From Endobacter medicaginis (GTDB taxonomy: Bacteria > Pseudomonadota > Alphaproteobacteria > Acetobacterales > Acetobacteraceae): DNA of 64,000 nucleotides. The stretch lies in assembly GCF_014192375.1 (NCBI RefSeq), contig NZ_JACHXV010000005.1:124001-188000 (forward strand), in the 5' to 3' direction. Position 1 is the stretch's first letter. Each line of letters begins with the position of its first letter. Below are positions 17,347 through 25,640 of this stretch, piece after piece. The translations under genes were made by a program, and so were the position numbers. The notes beneath the pieces are model-generated. The model did no database searches. It was not told the origin of the DNA and saw nothing but the letters and a program-made list of their open reading frames with translations.

Positions 17347-18274
17347 GTCTTCTCCTGTGCCCCAGCCCGTCGCCGCTCCGCTGAGCCGGGCGGCGATCTT
17401 CCTGACCCTGACTCTCGGCGACGGCCCGGATGTGGACAAGACCGTCCGTGCGCTGTGCGCCGATCTCTCCGGCATCAAGCGCGCTGTGGGCTTCCGTGAC
17501 CTCCATGGGGCGCTGTCCTGCGTGATGGGCTTCGGCGATGCCGCCTGGCGGCGGCTGTTCCCGGACGCGACGCCGAAGGACCTGCATGCCTTCCGCCCCA
17601 TCGACGGTGTTCACCACGCCCCAGCCACACCGGGCGACATCCTGCTGCATCTTCGCGCCACACGGATGGATCTGTGTTTCGAGATCGCGGCCCAGCTCAT
17701 GGAGCGGCTCGGCGGGGTCAGCAGGGTCGTCGACGAGGTGCATGGCTTCAAGTATTTCGACGACCGCGACCTGATCGGCTTCGTCGACGGCACCGAGAAC
17801 CCGACCGGCCCGGCGATCGACGCTTCCGTGCTGATCGGCAACGAGGATCCGGGCTTTGCGGGTGGCTCCTGGGTCATTACCCAGAAATACCTCCACGACC
17901 TGCCCGCCTGGAACGCCCTGCCGGTCGAGACCCAGGAGAAGATCATCGGGCGTCGGAAGCTTTCCGACATCGAGCTGCTCGATGACGTCAAACCCTCCTA
18001 CGCACACAACGCGCTGACCTCGATCAGCGACGAGCACGGCAATCCGCTGCAGATCCTGCGTGACAACATGCCGTTCGGCGAGATCGGGCGCGGCGAATTC
18101 GGCACGTTCTTCATCGGCTACGCGCGCGCTCCCGGCACGATCGAGCGGATGCTGGACAACATGTTCATCGGCAACCCGCCCGGCAATCATGACCGGCTGC
18201 TGGATTTCAGCCGCGCGGTGACGGGCAACCTCTATTTCGTGCCGACCGCCGATTTCCTCGACGCGGTCGGCTAG
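17345..18274 (+). CDS. Dyp-type heme peroxidase (YfeX-like)
   Basis: 309 aa, close to Escherichia coli YfeX (299). The diagnostic GFVDGTENP carries the distal catalytic Asp; the proximal His is in KPSYAHNAL and the heme Arg in LQILRDNMPFG. No Tat or Sec signal, so a cytoplasmic enzyme. Family members oxidise dyes and porphyrinogens with H2O2; the physiological substrate is unsettled. Start at 17345 (MSSPVPQPV) has AAGGA upstream and matches the YfeX N terminus; it overlaps the divergent phosphodiesterase start by 2 bp. Confidence 0.93.
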   Translation: MSSPVPQPVAAPLSRAAIFLTLTLGDGPDVDKTVRALCADLSGIKRAVGFRDLHGALSCVMGFGDAAWRRLFPDATPKDLHAFRPIDGVHHAPATPGDILLHLRATRMDLCFEIAAQLMERLGGVSRVVDEVHGFKYFDDRDLIGFVDGTENPTGPAIDASVLIGNEDPGFAGGSWVITQKYLHDLPAWNALPVETQEKIIGRRKLSDIELLDDVKPSYAHNALTSISDEHGNPLQILRDNMPFGEIGRGEFGTFFIGYARAPGTIERMLDNMFIGNPPGNHDRLLDFSRAVTGNLYFVPTADFLDAVG

Positions 18275-19184
18275 GGGCGCAAGCCTGTCGCCGGACGACC
18301 CTACCGCTCCGGCCGCGTCCAGCCTGGCGGCCGCCACAGATGGCCGAGCCGGTCCGCCCACCGGCCGGGCCGGGCGACGTCGCGCCACATCGCGACGAAC
18401 TCGTGCAGGTTGACGGCGAGCGGGTTGCGCATCCCGCCTGCCACCGCGCCACCGCGCCACCGAGATGGCGCGGTGGCACGATGCCGTATTCGACCGGGAC
18501 GGTCTCCGCGACGTAGGTGCCGAACCAGCGATCGAAGATGACGATCATGCCGCCGTAATTGCGGTCAAGATAGCCGGCGTTGCGCCCGTGATGCACGCGG
18601 TGGTTCGAGGGCGTGTCGAAGACATATTCGATCCAGCCCGGCAGGCGACCGACCGACTCGGTGTGCACGAAGAACTGATAGAACAGGTCCACGCCGTAGA
18701 GCAGGAACACCACACCCGGCGGCACGCCGAGCCACACCAGCGGCAGGAAGAACAGCCACCAGCCGGTCACCGGATACAGCACGCCCTGTCGCATCGCGGT
18801 GGAGAGATCCATCCGCGTCGAGCTGTGATGCACGACATGCGCGCTCCAGAACCAGCGGATCCGGTGGCTGGCGCGATGGAACCAGTAATAGCAGAACTCG
18901 ACGCCGAGCATGATCGGCAGGACGGTCCATCCCGTCACCGGAATGTCGAACAGCCGGAAGCGATAGACCAGCAGCGATGCCGCGCCGACGAACAGGATAT
19001 GGGCGCCGATATCGGCGATCTGGTACAGGCCACCGAGATTGGCATTCAGCAGCGCCTCGCCCCAGTCGTAGCGGACCCGGCGGCCCCGGCCGCGCATGAT
19101 CTGATACTCGATGGCGAAGCTGATCAGCAGGATCGGCGTGACGGAAACGAGCAGGACGCTCTTCCAGTCCACGTCATCGCCCAT
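18207..19184 (-). CDS. Sterol desaturase / fatty acid hydroxylase family protein, C terminus frameshifted
   Basis: Integral-membrane di-iron oxygenase family: several helices, histidine boxes HRASH, HVVHH and HRVHH, and NYGGMIVIFDRWFGTY. After GIVPPRHLGGAVA the frame turns into Arg/Ser-rich sequence with no family likeness. The expected end (GMRNPLAVNLHEFVAMWRDV..., closing LWRPPGWTRPER, stop 18300-18302) lies in another frame. Two full tandem copies of CCACCGCG at 18441-18456 sit exactly at the switch, and removing one restores a continuous protein. Read as is, the gene runs 68 bp into the convergent peroxidase gene; the repaired version ends 25 bp short of it. Start taken at 19184 (MGDDVDWKS); an earlier start is possible. 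It may work with an altered tail, be inactive, or reflect an assembly error. Confidence 0.75.
   Translation of the reverse strand: MGDDVDWKSVLLVSVTPILLISFAIEYQIMRGRGRRVRYDWGEALLNANLGGLYQIADIGAHILFVGAASLLVYRFRLFDIPVTGWTVLPIMLGVEFCYYWFHRASHRIRWFWSAHVVHHSSTRMDLSTAMRQGVLYPVTGWWLFFLPLVWLGVPPGVVFLLYGVDLFYQFFVHTESVGRLPGWIEYVFDTPSNHRVHHGRNAGYLDRNYGGMIVIFDRWFGTYVAETVPVEYGIVPPRHLGGAVARWQAGCATRSPSTCTSSSRCGATSPGPAGGRTGSAICGGRQAGRGRSGRVVRRQACAPSRPRRGNRRSARNRGCPSPRG
18441..18476. repeat. 8-bp tandem repeat inside a perfect hairpin
   Basis: CCACCGCG occurs at 18441-18448 and 18449-18456 and continues as CCACCG at 18457-18462. The second copy opens an 11-bp inverted repeat, CCACCGCGCCA (18449-18459) with TGGCGCGGTGG (18466-18476), loop CCGAGA. 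Both features favour replication slippage, and the duplicated unit coincides with the frameshift in the desaturase-like gene. Confidence 0.85.
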
Positions 19185-19317
19185 GGCCCAGTGCAGCAGG
19201 TGCCGCACGCCTGCGAGGGATACATCCGGCACCGCGTACCTCCCGACCGGGCGGTCTTGCCGCCGCTCCGGTCCACAAGTCCGCACCCTGTCACAGGAGC
19301 AGACCGCGGATCATGCT

Positions 19318-20454
19318 CTAATTCGCGACCCGGACGCGACCGGATTGTGGCCTGTATGCGGGCTCGAAACGATCCTTCAGCCGCAGGAACGGGCGTTCGA
19401 CGACATGATAGGACAACGCCGCCATCGCGATGCTGAGCGGGATCGACGCCAGCACCTTGAGCTGGAGATGCGGATCCATCCGCAGATGCACCAGCAGGGT
19501 GAAATGCCACAGATAGATGCCGTATGACCATTTGCCGAGCAGCACCAGCGGCGGCAGCGACAGGACCCGGCCGAACCGGCTCCCCGGGCGCTGGCTGAGG
19601 CTCAGGATCACCACGGCGGCGCACAGCCCGATGCCAAGCATCGTGCAGCTCAGCGCGAACGGGTCCGATGGCGCGCCGCGCAGCACGAACACGGCAATCA
19701 GTCCCACCGCCAGCGGCCAGGCCCGCGCCAGCGCCCCGACACTCTCGCGCGCGGCGCCGTGCTGCACGAGCCATAGCGACAGCGCGCAGCCGATCAGCAA
19801 CTGGTCGGCCCGCGCATCGAAGCCGAAATAGACACGTGCGAAATCCGGCGCCGTCAGCAGCAGATGCGTGCGCCAGAGGGCGATGGCGACGATCGCGCCG
19901 CCAAGTGCGGGCAGCCGCCACCGCGCCCCCAGCCGGGTCAGGCCGAGCAGCAGCCAGGGCCACAGCAGGTAGAACTGTTCCTCGACGGCCAGTGACCAGG
20001 TGTGCCCCAGCGTCGTCCACGAATGGTAGTTCGAGGACGCGCGCAGGACATCCATCGTGTAGGTCAGCGCCGCCACCGCATCCCACACCGGATGCGCACT
20101 GCCCGCGCCCATGAAGCGCGTCATCAGCAGATCGCCGATCACCATGAACACCAGCGCGGGCATCAGGCGCAGGGCGCGGCGCAGATAGAACGCGCCGAGA
20201 TGGATCGAGCCGCGCTCGCGCAGTTCCCGCATCAGGATCGAGGTGATCAGGAAGCCGCTGAGCACGAAGAAGATGTCGACACCGACATCCCCGCCCGGAA
20301 ATCGCCGGTTCGAGACGTGCACGAGCATCACCAGCCCGACGGCGACCGCCCGCAGCCCGTCCAGCGCCCGGACATGGCCGCGAAGCGGCTCGGTGGTCTG
20401 CGGCGCTCCGGAGGTGCAGGATGAGGCGACGCTGGACAACGGGGCGATTTCCAT
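19318..20454 (-). CDS. Acyltransferase 3 family membrane protein (OafA-like)
   Basis: 378 aa with about ten hydrophobic helices. It begins the family core with RALDGLRAVAVGLVMLVHV, where the catalytic His is expected, then FFVLSGFLITSIL, HTWSLAVEEQFYLLWP and, near the end, SYGIYLWHF. These proteins transfer acyl groups from the cytoplasm to sugars of lipopolysaccharide, exopolysaccharide or peptidoglycan. No polysaccharide genes are adjacent, so the acceptor is unknown. The first 28 residues are a Ser/Thr-rich cytoplasmic extension. Transcribed from its own region upstream of the desaturase-like gene on the same strand. Confidence 0.9.
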   Translation of the reverse strand: MEIAPLSSVASSCTSGAPQTTEPLRGHVRALDGLRAVAVGLVMLVHVSNRRFPGGDVGVDIFFVLSGFLITSILMRELRERGSIHLGAFYLRRALRLMPALVFMVIGDLLMTRFMGAGSAHPVWDAVAALTYTMDVLRASSNYHSWTTLGHTWSLAVEEQFYLLWPWLLLGLTRLGARWRLPALGGAIVAIALWRTHLLLTAPDFARVYFGFDARADQLLIGCALSLWLVQHGAARESVGALARAWPLAVGLIAVFVLRGAPSDPFALSCTMLGIGLCAAVVILSLSQRPGSRFGRVLSLPPLVLLGKWSYGIYLWHFTLLVHLRMDPHLQLKVLASIPLSIAMAALSYHVVERPFLRLKDRFEPAYRPQSGRVRVAN

Positions 20455-20602
20455 CCGACAGCAATGTGACGCAGCAATGTGACGCGAATTCGAGACGTTA
20501 TCTCAGGTGGAAAATATCGTCGTAAATTAGAGACATTGCAATCACGGAATGCACCGGCCGGCCCATGGCCAGACCGGCGGCGTCTTTCCCGGCTGGCGTC
20601 GC

Positions 20603-22384
20603 TCAGCCCTTGACCATCTTCGGCGGCAGCTCGACGCGCAGCGACAGCTCCTTGAGCCGCTCGGGCGCCACCGGGGCGGGCGCGCCCATCATCAGGTCCT
20701 CGCCCTGCTGGTTGAGCGGAAAGAGGATCACCTCGCGGATGTTCGGCTCGTCGGCGAGCAGCATCACCATCCGGTCCACGCCCGGGGCCGAGCCGCCATG
20801 CGGCGGGGCGCCGAAGCGGAAGGCATTGAGCATGCCGCCGAACCGGGCCTCGACCTCGCTCGCCGGGTAGCCGGCGATCTCGAAGGCGCGGATCATGATG
20901 TCGGGGCGGTGGTTGCGGATCGCGCCCGAGGACAGCTCGATGCCGTTGCACACGATGTCGTACTGGAAGGCCTTGATGGTCAGCGGATCCTGCGAGTTCA
21001 GCGCCTCCAGCCCGCCCTGCGGCATCGAGAACGGATTGTGGCTGAAATCGATCAGCCCGGTCTCCTCGTTGAGCTCGTACATCGGGAAGTCGACGATCCA
21101 GCAGAAGCGGAAGGCGTCCTTCTCGATCAGGTCGAGCTCGGTGCCGATGCGGGTGCGCACGGCGCCTGCGAATTTCGCCGCCTCGTCCGGTTTGCCGGCG
21201 GCGAAGAACACCGCATCCCCCGGCTCGAGCCCGCATGCGACGCGCAGGCGTTCGGCACGATCGGCCTCGAGGTTCTTCGCGATCGGGCCCTTGGGGCCGT
21301 CGGCGGCGAACTGGATGTAGCCCAGCCCCCCGGCGCCCTCGCCGCGTGCCCAGTCGTTGAGCTTGTCGAAGAAGCCGCGCGGCCGGTCGGCCGCACCCGG
21401 GGCGGGGATCGCACGCACGATGCCGCCCGAGGCGGCGATCTTGGCGAACAGCCCGAAGCCGGAGCCGGCGAAATGCTCGGTGACGTCGACGATCTTCAGC
21501 GGGTTGCGCAGGTCGGGCTTGTCGGAGCCGTAGAGACGGAGCGCCTCGTCGTAGGGGATGCGCGGGAAGGCGCCCTCGGTCACGCGGCGGCCGCCGCCGA
21601 ACTCGCTGAACACCCCGGCCATCACCGGCTCGAGGGTGGCGAACACGTCCTCCTGCGTGACGAAGCTCATCTCGAAATCGAGCTGGTAGAACTCGCCCGG
21701 GCTGCGGTCGGCGCGCGAGGCCTCGTCGCGAAAGCACGGCGCGATCTGGAAATAGCGGTCGAAGCCGGCCACCATCGCCAGCTGCTTGAACTGCTGCGGT
21801 GCCTGCGGCAGGGCGTAGAACCTGCCGGCATGGATGCGCGAGGGCACCAGGAAGTCGCGCGCGCCCTCCGGCGACGAGGCGGTCAGGATCGGGGTCTGGA
21901 ACTCGGTGAAGCCCTGCTCGATCATCCGCCGGCGCAGCGAGGCGATCACCTGCGCGCGCAGCATCATGTTGCGATGCACCTTGTCGCGGCGCAGGTCGAT
22001 ATAGCGGTATTTCAGCCGCAGCTCGTCGGGATAGTTCTCCGCGCCCGCCACCTGCAGCGGCAGCACGTCGGCGGCCGACTGCACCGAGACCTCCTTCGCG
22101 CGCAGCTCGATCTCGCCGGTCGGCAGCTTCGCATTGACGGTCGCACCTTCGCGAAGCACCACCTCGCCGGTGACGGTGATCACGCTCTCGACGCGCAGAT
22201 GCTCGACCTGCGGCAGCAGCGAGGGCGGAAACACGATCTGGGTGATGCCGAAATGGTCGCGCAGGTCGATGAACAGCAGCCCGCCATGATCGCGCTTGCT
22301 GTGCACCCAGCCCGACAGCCGGGCGACGCTGCCCGCTTCGGTGGCGCGCAGGGCGCCGCAATCATGGGTACGGTAGGCGTGCAT
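20603..22384 (-). CDS. aspS: Aspartyl-tRNA synthetase, probably non-discriminating
   Basis: 593 aa class II synthetase of bacterial type, with OB-fold anticodon domain (1-110), catalytic core with motif 2 [22 protein letters not shown] insertion domain and motif 3 [11 protein letters not shown]. Start at 22384 ([13 protein letters not shown]) matches the family; two upstream in-frame starts do not. The anticodon-domain loop reads KRDHGGLLF with His33; in Pseudomonas aeruginosa AspRS the equivalent His31 and a neighbouring Gly mark enzymes that also charge tRNA-Asn. If so, GatCAB must finish Asn-tRNA here. Stand-alone gene, divergent from rnd. Confidence 0.97.
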   Translation of the reverse strand: MHAYRTHDCGALRATEAGSVARLSGWVHSKRDHGGLLFIDLRDHFGITQIVFPPSLLPQVEHLRVESVITVTGEVVLREGATVNAKLPTGEIELRAKEVSVQSAADVLPLQVAGAENYPDELRLKYRYIDLRRDKVHRNMMLRAQVIASLRRRMIEQGFTEFQTPILTASSPEGARDFLVPSRIHAGRFYALPQAPQQFKQLAMVAGFDRYFQIAPCFRDEASRADRSPGEFYQLDFEMSFVTQEDVFATLEPVMAGVFSEFGGGRRVTEGAFPRIPYDEALRLYGSDKPDLRNPLKIVDVTEHFAGSGFGLFAKIAASGGIVRAIPAPGAADRPRGFFDKLNDWARGEGAGGLGYIQFAADGPKGPIAKNLEADRAERLRVACGLEPGDAVFFAAGKPDEAAKFAGAVRTRIGTELDLIEKDAFRFCWIVDFPMYELNEETGLIDFSHNPFSMPQGGLEALNSQDPLTIKAFQYDIVCNGIELSSGAIRNHRPDIMIRAFEIAGYPASEVEARFGGMLNAFRFGAPPHGGSAPGVDRMVMLLADEPNIREVILFPLNQQGEDLMMGAPAPVAPERLKELSLRVELPPKMVKG

Positions 22385-22485
22385 CGGGCGGGTCCTGACG
22401 AGAATGGTCATGAATCGGAGCGGACCCGGAGGAACACGCCGCGTGCGGCTTGTGTCAAGCCACACAGGCGTTAGATGTGACCGCC

Positions 22486-23673
22486 ATGTCCCGTTCTCCC
22501 CGTCCGCGATTCCCCGACCCCGTCCTGATCACCGACAGCCGCGCCCTCGCCGAGCTGTGCGAACGTCTTGCAGGCGAGCGCTTCGTGACGGTGGACACCG
22601 AATTCATGCGCGAGCGCACCTACTGGCCGGAGCTGTGCGTGGTGCAGCTCGCCGGCGAGCGCGAGGTCGCGGTGATCGACGCGCTCGCCGCGGGGCTCGA
22701 CCTCGCCCCGCTCGCCGCCCTGTTCGACAACCCGGCCGTCACCAAGGTGTTCCACGCCGCGCGGCAGGACCTTGAGATCTTCCTGCATATCTTCGGCCGG
22801 CTGCCCAACCCGCTGTTCGACACCCAGGTCGCGGCGATGGTGGCCGGCTTCGGTGACCAGGTCGGCTATGACGGTCTGGTCGGATCGCTCACCGGCGGCC
22901 AGATCGACAAGGCCAACCGCTTCTCCGACTGGTCCGCCCGGCCGCTCACCGCGGCACAGATCGCCTATGCCGCCGCCGACGTCACGTGGCTGCGCGAGGT
23001 CTACACGCGACTGCTGGCCCGGCTCGCCGCCGACGGCCGTGCCGACTGGGTGGCCCAGGACATGGCGGCCCTCGCGCAGCCCACCACCTACCGCCCCGAT
23101 CCGTTCACCCTGTGGGAGAAGCTGCGCCCGCGCACCGGCAACCGCCGCATGCTGGCGGTGCTGCGCGCGCTTGCCGCCTGGCGCGAGCTCGAGGCGCAGA
23201 AGATCGACATCCCCCGTCAGCGCCTGCTCAAGGACGAAGCCCTGCTGGAGATCGCCGCCACCCTGCCGTCGGATGCCGCCGCCCTGACGCGCGTGCGCGG
23301 CGTCGGCCGCGGCTTCGCCGAGGGGCGCCACGGCGCTGCCCTGCTGGCCGCGATGCAGGACACGCTGGCGACGCCGGAAGGCGAGTGGCCCGCCCCGGCC
23401 CGCAACAAGGACGGTCCTCGCCCGTCGCCGGCTTTGGTCGCGCTGCTCAAGGTGCTGCTGGCCGCCAATGCCGAGGCGCATGGTGTCGCACCCAAGCTGC
23501 TCGCCAACGCCGAGGACATCGACCGCCTCGCGACCGAGGACCACCCCGACATCGCCGCCCTGCACGGCTGGCGTTTCGAGCTCTACGGACGGGACGCGCT
23601 GGCGCTCAAGAGCGGCGAGCGCGCGCTGGCCGTCGATGGCCGCAAGATCGTGCTGGTGGCGCGACCCTCCTGA
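22486..23673 (+). CDS. rnd: Ribonuclease D
   Basis: 395 aa. The DEDD exonuclease residues are visible: [15 protein letters not shown] (Asp, Glu), [10 protein letters not shown] (Asp) and [11 protein letters not shown] (Tyr and Asp of motif III). One HRDC domain follows around residues 220-290 ([17 protein letters not shown]) and a second, weaker repeat near 310-390. It trims 3' ends of tRNA precursors. Start at 22486 ([12 protein letters not shown]) is the first Met before the domain. Divergent from aspS with about 100 bp between starts. Confidence 0.95.
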   Translation: MSRSPRPRFPDPVLITDSRALAELCERLAGERFVTVDTEFMRERTYWPELCVVQLAGEREVAVIDALAAGLDLAPLAALFDNPAVTKVFHAARQDLEIFLHIFGRLPNPLFDTQVAAMVAGFGDQVGYDGLVGSLTGGQIDKANRFSDWSARPLTAAQIAYAAADVTWLREVYTRLLARLAADGRADWVAQDMAALAQPTTYRPDPFTLWEKLRPRTGNRRMLAVLRALAAWRELEAQKIDIPRQRLLKDEALLEIAATLPSDAAALTRVRGVGRGFAEGRHGAALLAAMQDTLATPEGEWPAPARNKDGPRPSPALVALLKVLLAANAEAHGVAPKLLANAEDIDRLATEDHPDIAALHGWRFELYGRDALALKSGERALAVDGRKIVLVARPS

Positions 23674-23808
23674 TTCGCAAGCCCCGAATCGCGTCGACGA
23701 CGCAGTTGTCCCCAGCTTCCACCCTGTTCCACCACAACCAGCCATTGTAGCTGTGATCGCCCGTGGTCTACACTTCATCTAGTGGCCAGACCGAGGGAGG
23801 AATACCAG

Positions 23809-24384
23809 ATGGAGTGGACCGAGGAGACGATCCAGCGACTTCGCGCCCTCTGGCAGGAGGGCCACTCGACTGCCGAGATCGGTCGGCGGATGGGGATCAG
23901 CAAAAATGCCGTGGTCGGCAAGGCGCATCGGCTCGAGCTGCCGGCGCGACCCTCGCCGATCCGTCGCGAGTCCACGCCCCGCCCGCCGCGTCCCGCAACG
24001 CCTCGCCCCGCCGCCGTCAAGCCGGCGCCCCGTCCGGCGGTGGCGCCCGTCGCCGAGCGCCCTGCGCCGCGCCCGCAGCCCGCGTCGTCCGCGAGCAATG
24101 TCGTGACGATGCTGCGCGCTCCCGCCGCCCCGGCCGAGAATCGCGCCCCCGCCGAACCGCGCCGCGCCGACCCCTTCGACCCCGGTCCCCGCGCCGAGGA
24201 ACGCGCCGAGGCGCGGGCGGAACGCTCGGTCCGCCGGCTGACCTCCTGCTGCTGGCCGCTGGGTGAGCCCGGCACCCGCAGCTTCCGCTTCTGCGGCTGC
24301 GAGACGGTGCCGGGCAAGCCTTACTGCCTCGAGCACGCCCAGCTGGCCTATGTCCGCATCAAGGACCGCCGCGAAATCGCCTGA
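23809..24384 (+). CDS. gcrA: GcrA cell-cycle regulator
   Basis: 191 aa. The N-terminal helix-turn-helix WTEETIQRLRALWQEGHSTAEIGRRMGIS, then NAVVGKAHRL, is the GcrA signature; a long Pro/Ala/Arg-rich linker follows; the C-terminal domain has CCWPLG, FRFCGCETVPGKPYC and LEHAQLAY. In Caulobacter GcrA binds sigma-70 RNA polymerase at promoters methylated by CcrM (GANTC) and drives cell-cycle genes. The family is essentially alphaproteobacterial and so helps place the organism. Start at 23809 is chosen over 23782 because GGGAGGA is correctly spaced and conservation begins at MEWTEE. Confidence 0.95.
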   Translation: MEWTEETIQRLRALWQEGHSTAEIGRRMGISKNAVVGKAHRLELPARPSPIRRESTPRPPRPATPRPAAVKPAPRPAVAPVAERPAPRPQPASSASNVVTMLRAPAAPAENRAPAEPRRADPFDPGPRAEERAEARAERSVRRLTSCCWPLGEPGTRSFRFCGCETVPGKPYCLEHAQLAYVRIKDRREIA

Positions 24385-24388
24385 ACGG

Positions 24389-24532
24389 GAAAATCGGCTC
24401 TGGCGGCCATCCGACGGCGATCCGCTGCGCTTCGGTGCTCACGGCCCGTCAGGCCGCTCCGCTCCGATGCTCGCGGATCACCGACGGGCGGCGGCGCAGT
24501 GCGCCGCCTCTGACTCGCCAGAACCGATTTTC
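24389..24532. repeat. 144-bp imperfect inverted-repeat element between gcrA and its terminator
   Basis: Outer arms GAAAATCGGCTCTGGCG (24389-24405) and CGCCAGAACCGATTTTC (24516-24532) match at 16 of 17 positions. Inside are GGCGGCGCA/TGCGCCGCC (a 19-bp palindrome around 24490-24510) and GC-rich text repeating TGCGCTTCGGTGCTC-like phrases. Nothing suggests a gene. It may be an intergenic mobile hairpin element or a long 3' structure for gcrA mRNA. Confidence 0.6.
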
Positions 24533-24567
24533 GCAGCGGTGTTCGGCGAGGCGATGATTTTTCCATA

Positions 24568-24600
24568 AAAAACCCGCCCGGGCGGTCCGGGCGGGTTTTT
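24568..24600. terminator. Bidirectional rho-independent terminator
   Basis: AAAAACCCGCCCGG (24568-24581) and CCGGGCGGGTTTTT (24587-24600) form a perfect 14-bp stem with loop GCGGT. There is a U-run on both strands (T24596-24600 on plus, the A-run from 24567 on minus). It lies between the convergent gcrA and bactofilin genes and should stop both. Confidence 0.9.
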
Positions 24601-24617
24601 CGTGTCGGCCGCGAACG

Positions 24618-25157
24618 TCAGACCGGGGCGGGCGCGGGGGCTGCGGCGGGGGAGGGGGCTTCGGAGGGGGTGCGCGCGGGCTCGGCCGGCTTCGGGGCGT
24701 CGCCGGTGATCATCTCCAGGTGGCCGCTGACCTGGCCGCCATCCTCGACCTGGAGGCGGCGGCACTTGGCGGTGCCGATCAGCCGGCCGGTGGCGCGCAC
24801 GATCAGATTGCCGCGCGCGGTCAGCGTACCGTCGATGGTGCCGGCCACTTCCGCATCCTCGACCTCGACCGCACCACGGAACACGCCGCCCTGCGCGACC
24901 GAGAGCTCGGCGGCGGCGATCAGGCTCGATTCGACGGTGCCCTCGACCACCAGGCGCTCGGCGTCCTGCACCGTGCCCTGCACGCTGATGCCGCGGCCCA
25001 CAACGAGCGTGCGACGCTCGTTCAGCGCCGGGCGGGGGGCGGCGGCGGCGCCCGGGATCGGGCCGCCGATCGGCGTGCCCGGCTGACGCGCGGCCGGGGT
25101 GGCCGGCGCGGGCGGGGTCGCGGGCGAGGGGGCGGCGGGGAACGGGGTGCGGGTCAT
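24618..25157 (-). CDS. Bactofilin family polymer-forming protein
   Basis: 179 aa from the ATG at 25157, which has AAGGAGA well spaced. Flanking tails are Pro/Ala-rich, and the central bactofilin beta-helix runs about residues 45-150 (RRTLVVGRGISVQGTVQDAERLVVEGTVE, then IDGTLTARGNLIVRATGRLIG). Bactofilins self-assemble into filaments that organise cell-wall enzymes, stalks or cell shape. The frame stays open upstream to 25373 with Pro/Thr-rich text including LFKKRQPP, which resembles the basic membrane-binding tip of some bactofilins, so a TTG start near 25313 is an alternative. Confidence 0.85.
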   Translation of the reverse strand: MTRTPFPAAPSPATPPAPATPAARQPGTPIGGPIPGAAAAPRPALNERRTLVVGRGISVQGTVQDAERLVVEGTVESSLIAAAELSVAQGGVFRGAVEVEDAEVAGTIDGTLTARGNLIVRATGRLIGTAKCRRLQVEDGGQVSGHLEMITGDAPKPAEPARTPSEAPSPAAAPAPAPV

Positions 25158-25640
25158 GACGGCTGTCTCCTTGGGCTCGGTCGGCCTGGTGTCCCCCCGG
25201 CCGGGGGGAGGCGTGGCTGCGGCGTCTTTCGGCGCCGTCGGTGTGTGGGACGCGCTGCCGGCCGGCGGCGAGGCCGGTGACGGTGACGCTGGCGGTTGGC
25301 GTTTCTTGAACAAGTGTACCCCGCTCGTACGTTCAGGCTGGTGCCAAGGACCGTGGCATCCGCCACCCGTCACCCGCCGGGATCGATCCGGACGGAAACG
25401 GGCCTCAGGCTGCGGATACCGCGATATCGGCGGCTTGCGCGGTGGCGCCTGACAACCGCCTTACACGGTCGCCATCGGCCTCACAAGCCGTCGCACCGGT
25501 CCGCCGCCGTCAATCCTGCGCCTCGGTTTGATTTCGTTATGAGCCTGCGCGATCAATTGCTTGCCGCATCGAGTTCGTGCCATGCGCGAACTGTGTCGGG
25601 CACACGACTTGCAGTGCTGCGCGCGGCTTGCCAAAGAGGC
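25158..25640. other. 483-bp divergent intergenic region
   Basis: This separates the bactofilin and PfkB kinase starts. The left 150-215 bp may be the N terminus of a longer bactofilin (Pro-rich frame open to 25373). The remainder holds no credible gene: plus-strand frames here are Arg/Ser-rich without conserved features, although one runs into the kinase. AT-richer text around 25528-25570 (TTGATTTCGTTATGAG...) is the best place for a promoter, but I see no clear -35/-10 pair. Confidence 0.5.

Noticed and set aside
20549-22474. 641-codon plus-strand frame opposite aspS
   Set aside because: Antisense shadow of a complete aspartyl-tRNA synthetase with His/Glu/Arg-rich, motif-free sequence.
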